In this document: positions 31,641-42,700 of the stretch, one piece after another | Layout: every line of letters starts with the position of its first letter | Position numbering within the stretch: position 1 is the first letter of the stretch | Source: Tritrichomonas musculus | Lineage: Eukaryota; Parabasalia; Tritrichomonadida; Tritrichomonadidae | Length of the DNA stretch: 64,000 nucleotides | NCBI GenBank assembly: GCA_039105265.1 | Contig: JAPFFF010000016.1 | Location: 2,666,001 to 2,730,000 of the forward strand | Direction: 5' to 3' | The notes under the pieces: model-generated | Seen by the model: the letters and a program-made list of their open reading frames with translations, nothing else | What the model was told of the DNA's origin: nothing | Databases searched by the model: none | Made by a program: the position numbers and the translations under genes

Positions 31641-31873
31641 ATCAAATTGTATTTGATTTTACAACATTCGATGTTTGAATCATTTACACTAAGTTCAATG
31701 TTATATATTCATTTATTAACAAAGATTACTACGATTATCAATACATATTGAACAATTATAGTAATCAAATTGTATTTGATTTTACAACATTCGATGTTTG
31801 AATCATTTACACTAAGTTCAATGATATATATTCATTTATTAACAAAGATTACTACGATTATCAATACATATTA
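31641..31873. repeat. 123-bp direct tandem duplication
   Basis: The block starting ATCAAATTGTATTTGATTTT recurs 123 bp later (31764 onward) with very few changes (for example AATGTTATATA versus AATGATATATA), up to about 31873. It is non-coding and sits a short way outside the Merlin transposase remnant. Confidence 0.85.
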
Positions 31874-32059
31874 AACCATTTTGACATTCATTCACAGTTA
31901 TTCTTTTATACCAATGTATATTTTCGCTTAATAGATGATATATTTTGTTTTTATAGATTCACTTTATATTGTTTCTTTTAATATTTCAAAAATATATATA
32001 AAAAAAATTAAATGATTAAATGATGAGATATGATTAATTTTTATTTTTCCAAATTATGC

Positions 32060-32998
32060 TTAAGTATAGTCTGTATTTGCCAGTGTTTGTAGTAAACGTA
32101 ATAATTTTTGTCCTCTTGAGAGTGTGCTTATGTTGTTTCTTCTCCAAATGTACTCAAAAACATATCCTGATGCATCTAATGAGCTGATTCCGCATGATTT
32201 AATCTTTTTGAACTTGAGTTCTCTCCACATACGTTCTACATGCTGTGTATGGGACCCGGTTTCTGGATCTACAAAAATCTGTGAATGGTTGACCGACTAA
32301 TGTGTGAAATTTTTATCTGGAATGTTCTCTATCTGCTGATAAGATGCCCAAGTGTCCGAGTGTATGATAGATCCATCTGCTATGTGTTTCTTGATCTCAT
32401 CATTCAATGTAGGTGCAGTTCTGTCTGGAACAACTAGAGCGAAAGCTTTGTCTGTTTCTCTGCAAATGCCTCCAAAGACCCAAACAGTTTTCAATAAACG
32501 TCCTCTGTTATGCTTCCTATGTGTTATAACTGTTTCGTCGATTTCCACGTGCATGTTGGGTCCTCCTATTTGTTCTTGTGGTCCTTCTGTTACTTCTTCC
32601 ACAACTGAGTCCCTGAAAGCCGTAAAAAAGTTGGTAACAGTATTCTTATTGACATTGCACTCTGCACAAGTGTCGATCAAAGAATACTGGTTTACCCAAC
32701 AATAAGCTAACGCCATGAAGGTTGGTGGATCAATATGAGCTCTCGTTAGAACGGTTCGATGAAATAATAAAAAATGAGTGTGGCATCTCGTGCAATAACG
32801 CAATCTATTAAAGTAAGTATTAGCTGCTGAGTGTATATTTGATGTTTCTTCTTTGCAATTCGGACAAGGACACGAATTTTCTATTATATTTAATGAATAA
32901 AATAGGTTCAATAATAAATCTTTGTTTGAACAAAAAGTATAGATTCCAATAAGATTATTTGCTGAGTTTTCGAATAAATTAATGAAAAATTGATCCAT
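32060..32998 (-). pseudogene. Merlin (IS1016/ISXO2-like) transposase with one stop
   Basis: From ATG 32998 the product carries an N-terminal zinc ribbon (CPCPNCKEE...RYCTRCHTHF), a helix-turn-helix-like segment, and the ISXO2-like DDE domain: HVEIDETVITHRKHNRGR (first Asp), VFGGICR and IIHSDTWASY (second Asp). The 233-residue frame ends at a TAG (32297-32299). The same frame continues at once with QIFVDPETGSHTQHVERMWRELK, the region of the third catalytic acid, and ends in TAA at 32060-32062. One in-frame stop thus separates a truncated protein from a nearly complete one of 312 codons. No clear TIRs or 8-bp target duplication were found. Confidence 0.85.
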
Positions 32999-33001
32999 AT
33001 A

Positions 33002-33007
33002 AAGTGA
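33002..33007 (-). promoter_or_regulatory. Initiator-like TCACTT of the Merlin transposase
   Basis: Minus-strand TCACTT, A at 33005, 7 nt before ATG 32998, fitting TCA-Py-(T/A)-(T/A). Confidence 0.5.
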
Positions 33008-34630
33008 AATTAAAATTTAACGTCTTTAAAACTTTTTAAATAACAACTAATATTTGTTTATAGCATTTATTTATTACCATGCAAAACATAGGTCAAATGT
33101 ATCAGTGTTTCTTTATAATCCAAATCAAAAGTTGTAATTAATTTTACTGAAAATATTGGTTAAATTTAAATGTATTATGAAGTGATGCTCATTAAAAACT
33201 TGATGTAATAATGTATATAATTAAATTCACTTTTATTAAAATACAGTAAAATACTTTGAATTGAAGGATACAGAATAAAAAACACTAAGATAACGAAGTC
33301 GCATCATTAATATACAGATTTTCTTATTCAATTTTCTTATATCAGAATCTATTTCAACTCGAAATAAAACAAGATGGAGTTCCTTATATAATGAAAAATT
33401 TTATTTCTCTTAAATGGAATGTTGAACTATAAAGTTATGTATCATCAGGTGAATGATGCATACAAAACAAATAAAACAAATAGTTCTTAAGGTGCCCAGA
33501 ACAGGTTCTTTAAAAAGATATAAAAAGAAAGAATCACAGCAATAATAATTATCCTCATTGTTTTTGGATATTGGAGAACTAAATGATTTTGTTAATCAGA
33601 GTTTTTGGCTGTATTTCTTGTAGTTTTCACAGTATATTCCACCATATTTGGTGCTTTTTACCTTTAAAATAACATGATGGAATATGCTATGAAAAGCGAA
33701 TAGCATATCAAAACCAAATAGTTGCGAATAGCATAATCATAAAATAGATTTAAAAGATACCAAGAATATTATATTTTGATGAGTATGAACCTTATTGATG
33801 AAATTATTTATAATTCAACAACTAACTCATTAGCGTATTTTATTAAGAAGCAGTTATATAACTAAAATATAATCGTGTAACCGCAATTTATATTGATTAT
33901 TACTGCAATTCATAGCGATTTAAACATAATCAACAAAGAGAAGGTTATTAGTTATAACTAATAACCTTTTTGATATTAAAGAAATAAAGACTGCTATTGA
34001 AGCTATAAAAAGTTGATATACGCATATAAGGCATCTTATAAAGCTTGATGAAGATAATATTGATATTGTATCATGGACCTCATTAGTTTTTGGTTTTGAA
34101 AGTACGTGTTTTCCATAAAGATGCAAAGTTTTAATATGGGTTCTTTAAGTGGAAGATGGTTCTTAAAGATTACTTTATAATGCTTATTCCTTTTTTTATA
34201 GGTTTTTGGTAATTGCAATATATGCGTATACTATACTTAATAAGTTTTTAATATTCAATGACCATGAGATAGCAATATGGCTTCATTATCGATTTTCTCA
34301 ATTTGTTTATAAAATTTGTTCTGGATAATACTTTAAACTTGTAATTATTATATGAAAAAACTCGTTTCATTCATATAACTTCTTTGGTACTTCATCATTG
34401 CCTTCATCATAAAAAACAGTATACTGTTTGATGATATTTTCTAAATTTTCCTTTAAACATATTATACCAAATCATTTTTTTTCAGCAAGTTTTTCCTTCT
34501 TCACACTTAACTTTTAACTGAAATCAAACAATTCTTTCTTTTTTCTCTGATGACTCTAGTAGTATAGTATAGGCTGTTGTTCCAATCTCTCTCATAATCT
34601 ATACCTCTTCATCTAAAGCTCGTTTGCAAC
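33008..34630. other. Intergenic with a perfect palindrome and decayed pieces
   Basis: A perfect 28-bp palindrome lies at 33941-33968 (arm AAGGTTATTAGTTA). Directly after it, plus-strand pieces such as NNLFDIKEIKTAIEAIKS look coding but are broken, and might belong to the integrase-bearing fossil downstream. No intact gene is seen. Confidence 0.4.
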
Positions 34631-34639
34631 TTCGCCTGG

Positions 34640-35790
34640 CTCCTGCCCACGGATCTCAATAAAAATGATGAATTCACAAAAAAGTGCTATTTTTAAGGAA
34701 TTCTATTCTGGTAGGCATAAAGATATACCAGTTAAAATACCAAGAAGTGAATCATTTTCTATCGAAATGATATTCTTTCCATATCGTAAAATGCTATATT
34801 GACGAGCGGTTTATTTTTTTACAAATCAATGACGTATAAGACAATAGATGAGCTATTTAAGAAATTTCCGTGGTAAACACCATCAAAATTTGTTCCTCTT
34901 GCTAAACGCTATGGATTCACAGAAGAAGCAGCACTAAATTATTTAAAAAAAGTGGTACATGATGTTAAGGTACCAAAGGCACAATTCATGAACATCTATT
35001 CGAAGCACTCTGGAGGATATCAAATGGACACTTTCATAAATAACAAAACCAAGGATGGACTCAACTATTTGATGCTAATAAATATTAATACCAGGAAAGC
35101 ATACTGTTATCCAATGAAAGGGAAGGGTGCAAAAGAAGTAGCAAAAGTTCTTAAAAAAATTTTTGAAGAAGAACCAGATGTCTATTCAATAACATTAGAC
35201 CAAGATGAAGCTTATTTGTCCAACGATGTATTATAGCTAATGAAATCAAAAAATATAATATACAATACAACAGAAGACAATAATAATAATGTCCTGGGTA
35301 TAATAAATAGATTCATGAGAACAATCAGAGATATGGCTGATCAAGATCAGACTCATTCAAAGAATGTGGTAGGAGAGAATAGATACATCAATGAACAAGA
35401 AATGGATAATTTAATAGACTCATACAACAATTCTCCCCATAGGTCATTAGACTATAAAATACCAAATGAAATGACAGAGAAAGATTAAAAAGAGTATGTG
35501 AAAAACAAATCACATAATAATCCCTATGATTTCAAACCAAATGATAGGGTAAGAATTATTCAGGCTAAGGAACCATTTTCGAAGCGCAGAAATAGAGTCA
35601 GTAAGGAGGCATACATAGTTGATTCCAAGGCAGGCAACCAATTTATTGTTAAATCCAAGGATGAATCAATAGACAAACTCACTGGATACAGATAGATAAA
35701 AACACAGAATAAAAATATAGCGCAAACACTAAAGGGAGGCAAGAGAGGTATTGTTGAGAAGATTATATCATATCATTCAGCTAAGTAAAT
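34640..35790 (+). mobile_element. Polinton/Maverick-type integrase fossil
   Basis: A retroviral-like integrase core is recognisable: QMDTFINNKTKDGLNYLM (first Asp with strand), the region around SITLDQDEAYLS (second Asp) and the NNSPHRSLDYKIPNEM segment typical of chromoviral and Polinton integrases. It is followed by a basic C-terminal part with NDRVRI, as in integrases that end in a small beta-barrel domain. The upstream piece reads FTEEAALNYLKK. Polintons are abundant in trichomonads, which favours this family. Only the integrase part is recognisable; I see no capsid, polymerase or ATPase and no terminal repeats. It is broken, with a few breaks, and is moderately old. Confidence 0.7.
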
Positions 35791-35816
35791 AAAAATAATT
35801 TTAAATGTTGATTAAG

Positions 35817-36021
35817 ATGAGAATAATAGATTTTAATAATTTTAATGATCTCCAAATATATCAATACAAATCAGTAAATAAAATATAAAATAAAGAATTT
35901 TTACGACAATGCAAAGCGATTTAAAAATACTTTAAAATGATTGTTGATTGCTGATTACCATGAGAATAATAGATTTTAATAATTTTAATGATCTCCACAT
36001 ATATCAATACATATCAGTAAA
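35817..36021. repeat. Spaced direct repeat of about 62 bp
   Basis: ATGAGAATAATAGATTTTAA and the following 40 bp or so occur at 35817-35880 and again at 35960-36021, with few changes (ATCTCCAAATAT versus ATCTCCACATAT). The spacing is about 142 bp. It is non-coding, between the integrase fossil and the GTPase gene. Confidence 0.75.
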
Positions 36022-36232
36022 AAAAGCTTGTTACTTTAATAAAAGATCCTAGTAAATGAATTATACTTATAAATTAGTAGTTTTTTTCCGTGACAAATTA
36101 GTATATACATAAGTTTAGTTACTTTTTTTTTATTTAATTGATATATATTGCAGGTATAATTTTAATTCAAAAAAATTGAAAAGAATAAAATGTCATTTAC
36201 AATATCTAAAGAATTTATATAACATATAAAAA

Positions 36233-36238
36233 TCATTT
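36233..36238 (+). promoter_or_regulatory. Initiator-like TCATTT before the GTPase gene
   Basis: TCATTT with A at 36235. It is 11 nt from an ATG at 36246, which opens an 18-codon frame only, and 36 nt from the ATG at 36271 that opens the GTPase. See the finding on the start of this gene. Confidence 0.45.
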
Positions 36239-36270
36239 TTATTCAATGGAAGGAGCAACACAAGTTTACT

Positions 36271-37731
36271 ATGATTCCTTTGGCAGGGACGGGGACAGGT
36301 AAGAGTTCAATGATTGAACCTTTGACAGGATTAAAAAATGGCTTTAAAATAGATGATTGTTCAAGTTCTGTTACAAGTGTGACAAGCTCTTATAGTAATA
36401 ATAAAAATGGAACATTAGTAAATGTCATTGATAATCCTGGATTTTTAACAGGAGAAGGAAAAGACAAAGTATTCATGCCACAAATGCACAGTTTTCTACA
36501 AAATTGGATTCCTGGAAAAAATTTGTTCTTGATCTTGTTAAGTGCAGTAAATTCAAGAATTGATAAAAGTGTTGAAACTATGTTCAAGTTCATTGATTAT
36601 TTCTTTAATGATGCGAATTTGTGGAAACAAGTTGGAATTGTGTTCACTAAATGTATACCAAATCAATACAATAAAGAGAAAATCCTTTCTGATCATTTCA
36701 ACAAAATAATAAGTATCATCAAGGATCTTCCGAGTTGTAGAGGCAAAGATATTGATCTCAATATTCCTGTATTTTTTGTAAATTCACCTGAATTTTATAC
36801 TGATGAATCAACGAGAAGTGAATATGAAAGAATTATTGAATATGCCAAAAAGTTTGATCCAGTGTCAACTAAAAATCTTCGTCAAATAAACCCTGATTAT
36901 ATGATGGTTGAATACAAAGTTAATGAAAAAGTTAAAGTCGATGAGAGAATAGAAGGAAACGAAGAAGTACGAAAGAGAATCATTACTTACCAAAATCAAA
37001 GAAAACCAATTTGTTTAAGCTGGGAACATGTTCAATATGAATTACCGTTGGAAATAATTGATTCATGGGAAGAAGAACAAGTTGAAAAATTAGAAATTAG
37101 ACCAAGAATACTGAGAAGCACCGATATTATTAATGAGTCCAATTGCGTTATTAAATTGTTTCATTATCAAGATTTAAAAAGATATCGAATTGACTTCGAA
37201 GATGGAAGAATTGATTACACTGAGGATGAAGTCATTTCAGAATACACTGAAAAACAAAAAGAAGAAATAAAACAGCTGCCACGTCAGTTTATAAAAGCAG
37301 AATACAAAGGAGAAGAGAGAAACAAAATAAAAATATTTTATTTTGAAGACCAAGAACAAACAATAGTTACAATGAACGATGGAGAACCAAAATTCTTGAA
37401 ACCGAGGACAATCAGACCTTTCACTGAAGTAATTAGATCAAAAGTTCATGTTGAATTCAAAACTGACGAAATAAACCGTAATGAAGAAGAAATTTATCAT
37501 TGGGAAGATGATCATTCGACTGCTGAAAAAGTTGGAATGGTATTTGGATGGATCTTTTCAGTTGGCATTTATCATGAAAGCCTTAACACACAACATAAAG
37601 TTCATGATTATTGGGAGGTAACCGTTTATTACAGAGAAAGCAAAAGAGATGTTATTACTGATCCAGATGGAAACATCATTTACTGTAACTGGGTTACTTG
37701 TAGAGAATGGAATACGAAACATCGAAAATAA
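36271..37731 (+). CDS. AIG1/GIMAP-like GTPase
   Basis: 486 residues. The P-loop AGTGTGKSS lies right at the N terminus (about residues 5-13; the first Gly of the usual GxxxxGKS is Ala). The G3 motif is IDNPGF and a VFTKC strand stands where G4 is expected. This is the AIG1/GIMAP arrangement of septin-like GTPases, which act at membranes. After about residue 205 a second region contains repeated short modules of beta type with W-E/H and Y-K/R patterns, similar to C-terminal parts I associate with trichomonad AIG1 proteins. The start is uncertain: only four residues precede the P-loop, and a better-placed ATG at 36246 is out of frame. The body of the gene is open throughout. Confidence 0.8.
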   Translation: MIPLAGTGTGKSSMIEPLTGLKNGFKIDDCSSSVTSVTSSYSNNKNGTLVNVIDNPGFLTGEGKDKVFMPQMHSFLQNWIPGKNLFLILLSAVNSRIDKSVETMFKFIDYFFNDANLWKQVGIVFTKCIPNQYNKEKILSDHFNKIISIIKDLPSCRGKDIDLNIPVFFVNSPEFYTDESTRSEYERIIEYAKKFDPVSTKNLRQINPDYMMVEYKVNEKVKVDERIEGNEEVRKRIITYQNQRKPICLSWEHVQYELPLEIIDSWEEEQVEKLEIRPRILRSTDIINESNCVIKLFHYQDLKRYRIDFEDGRIDYTEDEVISEYTEKQKEEIKQLPRQFIKAEYKGEERNKIKIFYFEDQEQTIVTMNDGEPKFLKPRTIRPFTEVIRSKVHVEFKTDEINRNEEEIYHWEDDHSTAEKVGMVFGWIFSVGIYHESLNTQHKVHDYWEVTVYYRESKRDVITDPDGNIIYCNWVTCREWNTKHRK

Positions 37732-37800
37732 GAAATAAATTTTACCTGCAATATTTGTCTCTAACTATATTCTTTTTTCTTTTACTTTTTTTTTTTTTTA

Positions 37801-38132
37801 AGGGACCACTATCAAATTCTATGTTAAAAATTCTATGAGTTATCACAAAATTAATTGACTTAAAAAAAATTATTTCATGAGTATTTTTGCTATATTTTGG
37901 TATATATAAATTATATAAATTACATATCATTTATTTCTATTCTTCTTTTAAGCCTATTCCCTTTTTTCAATAAAAATTTAAAAGTTGAAAGGAGTAAAAA
38001 TTTTACAAAAATGATCGGAATGGTGAAATTTTAAAGTTTTAAACTTTTTCCGAGATAACAACTATTGAATTTTCTTTTCTGTGAGTTTTCTCAATATTGA
38101 AATGTTTACAAAAAAATATGATAGTGGTCCCT
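37801..38132. mobile_element. 332-bp TA-flanked MITE (mariner-type)
   Basis: Perfect 14-bp inverted ends AGGGACCACTATCA at 37801-37814 and reversed at 38119-38132. Both are bordered outward by TA and then by T or A tracts. There is no coding content. TA duplication plus inverted ends fits the Tc1/mariner group; TTAA borders (piggyBac) are an alternative reading. Confidence 0.65.
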
Positions 38133-38157
38133 TAAAAAAAAAAACATTTAATTTATT

Positions 38158-38300
38158 CATATCTAATCTTTTTCTATCTAATCTTTTATTTTTATCTAAT
38201 CTTTTATTTTTATCTAATCTTTTATTTTTATCTAATCTTTTATTTTTATCTAATCTTTTATTTTTATCTAATCTTTTATTTTTATCTAATCTTTTATTTC
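38158..38300 (+). repeat. 18-bp tandem repeat
   Basis: Unit TCTAATCTTTTATTTTTA, about seven near-perfect copies right next to the MITE's right end. The 78-residue open frame with SNLLFL repeats is only its translation, and I do not count it as a gene. Confidence 0.85.
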
Positions 38301-38541
38301 ATTACAGTGATAATTAACGCTAATCATTGTATATAAATTGAATATAATATTCATTTGAATATTTTATCTTTAAATTCAGAATAAATGATATCTTAGTGAT
38401 GCTTATATTTTATATTTCATACAGTTCCAATTATTGGAATCCAATGAGAATGATGAAATTAAATAAAATTGCAAGTTGTTGTAATAGATTACAATATAGT
38501 TTAATCAGTACACAAGATGAGTAGGCATGTATATTTCAATT

Positions 38542-39648
38542 TTAATCTGGCATCATCATTTCACTGATACAATTTTCTGGAACGATAAATCGGCCATTTA
38601 TGTTCTCAATTCTTCCTCCAACTTTAATTGGATATAAATTGTCTCCTTCCCATAATCTTTTGAGGACAACGAGATCTGGTGTATCTACTTGCTGACCTAA
38701 AGCAAAACATCCGTAATGGATTGGAACAACTGATTTTGCTTCAAGTATATCTGACATATTTTTAACATCTTCTGGATTCATGTGAACAGGCCTCATTACT
38801 TCTGGAGGATTTTGCGGACCTATTGGCATAAAGGCTATATCAATTGGCTTGCCTACAAAATTTCTGATTTCTGAAAAGTGTGGTCCAATGGCCGAATCAC
38901 CTGGATGGTAAATACTGCAATCCTTGTATTGTATAAGCCATGAACACCAAAGCCGTTGATTTGTATCTGATACGCTTCGTCTGGTATAGTGTCTAGCTGG
39001 AAAACAAGTAATATTGATTTGATCTTCTGAATTTGGTAAAGAAATTGTAGTAGTTGTACGCCAATCAAAGCCAAAAGCATTGAATTTTTTGTCCCATTTG
39101 TTAATCATAGCATCAATTCCAACTGGAGCAAATATTGAAACATTTGGAAACTTTTCTTTGAGTTGTACAAGAGTTTCATAGCTAAGATGATCATAATGAT
39201 CGTGAGAATATAAAATAATAGATATCGGTGGAAGTTCTTCTACTGTGAGAGCAGGGGGAGTAACACGTTTTATGAAACCACGAACTGGAGAAGCATAATC
39301 ACTAAGTTGAGGATCGATTATTATGTAATTTGAGTTAATCTCTATCAAAACCGTCGCATGACCAATCCACCATGCTTTGATAGAAGGATTTTCTGGATTA
39401 TCGTTATCGTGATTAAATTCGCCAGTAGATTCCGAAATTTTACGAACTGGTATAGGTTCTGTAATATCAGATTTTGATGCGAAAAATTTAGCAAATTTCT
39501 GAAAACTTTTGAAAAATCCACTAGTTTGTAATGCTTCTGATGCAATTTTTGGCTCTCCATCTTCATTTTGGTAATGCCCATCTGCGAGATGATGTGAGTT
39601 ACTATAATTAGGTAAATTTATAATGGTTGGAATTATAACTTTAGCCAT
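38542..39648 (-). CDS. Metallo-beta-lactamase fold hydrolase, NAPE-PLD/UlaG-like
   Basis: 368 residues. The metal site is complete: H149-x-H151-x-D153-H154 (SHDHYDH), H220 (ARHYTRR), D251 (YHPGDSA) and H311 (PIHYGCF). WWIGHATVLIE and IIIDPQLSDYASP are the entry motifs shared by N-acyl-phosphatidylethanolamine phospholipase D and UlaG-like enzymes. NAPE-PLDs cut N-acyl-PE to N-acylethanolamine. The specificity here is not proven, and an L-ascorbate-6-P lactonase-like enzyme is the main alternative. There is no signal peptide or membrane helix. It starts at the ATG at 39648, 69 bp from the divergent kinase gene, with which it likely shares a promoter region. Confidence 0.88.
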   Translation of the reverse strand: MAKVIIPTIINLPNYSNSHHLADGHYQNEDGEPKIASEALQTSGFFKSFQKFAKFFASKSDITEPIPVRKISESTGEFNHDNDNPENPSIKAWWIGHATVLIEINSNYIIIDPQLSDYASPVRGFIKRVTPPALTVEELPPISIILYSHDHYDHLSYETLVQLKEKFPNVSIFAPVGIDAMINKWDKKFNAFGFDWRTTTTISLPNSEDQINITCFPARHYTRRSVSDTNQRLWCSWLIQYKDCSIYHPGDSAIGPHFSEIRNFVGKPIDIAFMPIGPQNPPEVMRPVHMNPEDVKNMSDILEAKSVVPIHYGCFALGQQVDTPDLVVLKRLWEGDNLYPIKVGGRIENINGRFIVPENCISEMMMPD

Positions 39649-39717
39649 ATTAACAAAATTTTGGTTAAATTTAAAAGATCGTTAAGGCGAATTTTAATGG
39701 ACAATTCAAGTCTTTAG
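39649..39717. promoter_or_regulatory. 69-bp divergent promoter region
   Basis: Only 69 bp separate the start codons of the two head-to-head genes, so both core promoters must lie here or in the genes. I find no TCA-Py initiator on either strand, which suggests the other trichomonad promoter class. Confidence 0.5.
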
Positions 39718-42700
39718 ATGACTGAAACAAGGAAAGATCAACCTGATTGTTTTTTTATGTATTATGATGATTCACATACACCTTACTATTATCATCCTCA
39801 AACTGGTGAATCATCTTACAATGCCCCAAAGAAAGGGAAAATATTTGATCCTATTACTCGTTTTTTACTTGAAGAAATTACTGATAACGATAATAATAAT
39901 AACAATAATGAAATAAATGATGATGATAGTGATCAAAGAACGAATACTAGTCCTCCACTCAAATCACAACAATCTTATCCAAATTCTCATGAGAATGCTT
40001 TTTTAGATTTAAACCGCTTTGTGTTAATAAAAAAAATAGACCAAGACATTTTTACTAAAGTTTATCAAGTAAGAGATAAATTTTCAGGCAACCTCTTTGC
40101 CGCAAAATTTTTACAAAATGGCACCTACGATGAAACAAAATATCCAAATAAACTATCTCTTATTCACCATGAAATTAATCTTTTGTCATTATTTGACCAT
40201 CCTTCATTGCTCAAATTAATTGGATTTTCACAAACTGATTTTCAAGGTGAACTATGTCCAACAATTATCACAGAATATGCCATCAATGGATCACTTCGAA
40301 ATATTCTTGATTTAGAAAGAAAAAGTGAATCCCTAATTGAATGGGACTCTACTAAAAAGCTTATCAATATATACGGAATAGCCAGTGGAATGTCATATTT
40401 GCACTCTCATAATTTTATCCATCGCGATTTGAAGCCAGAAAACATCCTCATTGATGAGTTATTACATCCCAAAATATGCAATTTTGAAATTCCCAATTTA
40501 GTCGACCACCTAAAATTCGATCCTTTTACTCATTCACAATCAGGATTTGTTGGCTCTCCAATTTACACGGCACCTGAAATTTTAATAGATGGAAAATATT
40601 CAAAATCCAGTGATGTCTATGCTTTTGCTTTAGTTATTTATGAAATTATTACTTTAGAAAAACCATTCGAATCAGAAAAAATGTTTGAAATACTTCTTAA
40701 TGTTGCTACAAAAAAAATGAGGCCAGAAATAAGTGGTGATATACCGCCTGCTTATCGAGATCTCATTGAAAGATGCTGGTCGCAACAACCAGAAAACCGT
40801 CCAACATTTGATGATATAGTTAATGAACTCCGCCACAACCAGGAATATATCACTGACTTGGTAAATGAGGTTGAATTTTTGGATTATGTAGACTTCATCG
40901 ATTCCCAAATAGCTTTTGATGCACCTAAAATAATCAGTTTTGATGAGAAATCACCTTCTACATCAGAGAAAGAATTGGAGGCAGCCTCAACAAGCCAAAA
41001 CCAAGAAGTGTTTGATGCATATAAAGTCAATTTTAACGAGCTCTTTTTTGACACGTCAGACTATGAACTATCCGACAAGAAGGTTGGAAACGACAGCTCA
41101 AGCAACGTATACATCGCTAAGAACAGAAAAAGTGGAATCCAGTATGCTGCAAAAATTAAGAAAAACGGTTTGGTCACATCAAAAGAACAGAAAAAATTCA
41201 CCAAAAAGTCGATTCTCCTCTCAGGCCTTGTCCACCCTGCAATCGCGAAGCTGCAAGGAATCAACTTCCATCCGTTTTATGATGTGATGATCCTCTCGCC
41301 AACTGTTCTCTCAGAATATTTCAAAAATGGATCGTTGAGGTCAATTATTGACCAATCGAACGATCAAAAATTCAATGCCACCAAGAAAATCATCTGTCTG
41401 ATCGGCATCTCGCACGCAATGAAGTACTCGCACAAGCACAAGCTTGTTCACTGCAACCTGAAGCCAGAAAACGTCTTTCTCGATGACAATTTGTACCCAA
41501 AAATTGGCGACTTTTGTCTCTCAATGGGAGGTGTCACTTTTTGTACGGCCCCTGAAATTTTCAAAGACGAAGAAGCAGCAACAAATGGATCAGACGTTTA
41601 CTCGTTTGCAATGATCGCATTCGAGGTCATGACTGGCATAAAACCGTTCTCAAAAAGTGGAAAACCGTTAAATGGAAGCCAGCTCGAAAAGAAGGTCATT
41701 GACGGCGAGCGTCCTGAATTTAACAATTCTGTGACAGACTCGATGAAAGAGCTTATTTGTCAGTGCTGGTCAGGTGACCCAGAAAAACGTCCTTCATTTG
41801 ACAGGATATACAAAAAGTTATCATCTGAATTCAAATCGTTCTCCAAAGAAAAAGTTGACGATAAAGAAGTCAATTCTTACATCGAAACCCTCACAAATAG
41901 CAAACACAAAAAGTCAGCAGAAAAGCGACACAGAAGTAGCAAAAAGAAAACCGATAAAGATGACACAAAACCTTCCGAAAAAGTTGATACAGAACCATCA
42001 GGAAAAGTAGAAGAAAAACCTTCAGAAAAAGTTGATACAGAACCTTCAGAAAAAGTTAATTCAGAAGAAGAAAATTACTTTTTCGGACCAGAAGAAGAAG
42101 CGAACTTTGAAGTTGTCGCTAAAATCGGAGAAGGGATGACGTCAGTTGTTTACAAGCTAGTTGACAAGCGCACGATGGTTCCTCTCTGCAAGAAAGTTCT
42201 GAAAGTTGAAGGCGCTTCCTTCAAAGACCTGCAGAATGCGATGAAAGAGTTCGAAGTACTTCACCGCCTCCACCACCCGTGCATCTGCAGCGCCATTGCC
42301 ATCAACACGTCGGAAGTTCTGTCTGAAGAAGAAGAAGTCACGACTGTTGCGCTTTTCATTGAATTCATCGACTTCACCTTGAAAGACTGCCTCAGCAAGA
42401 ACATGCTCAACAGCACGTTGAAGACGCGAATCATTGTCGAGCTTTCGCACGCCCTGAGGTATCTCCACTCGAAGAACATGATTTACAGGGACCTCAAAGT
42501 TAGCAACATCATGCTGAACTCGGTTTATCAGGTCAAATTGATCGACTTCGGACTGGTGAGAATCAACGAGTGCTTGTTCGGCGAGGAGATGATGAACACA
42601 ATCTCGATGACAAAAGGCATCGGCGACTCATTGTTCATGTCACCTGAAATGATGAGAGAAGAAGAGTACGACAACAAAACAGACGTCTTCTCATTCGGAA

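Noticed and set aside
31959-33009. 12-bp inverted pair TTCACTTTATAT as Merlin TIRs
   Set aside because: The right copy overlaps the initiator and start codon and there is no 8-bp duplication; more likely chance.
38081-38317. 78-residue SNLLFL repeat protein
   Set aside because: Pure translation of an 18-bp microsatellite.
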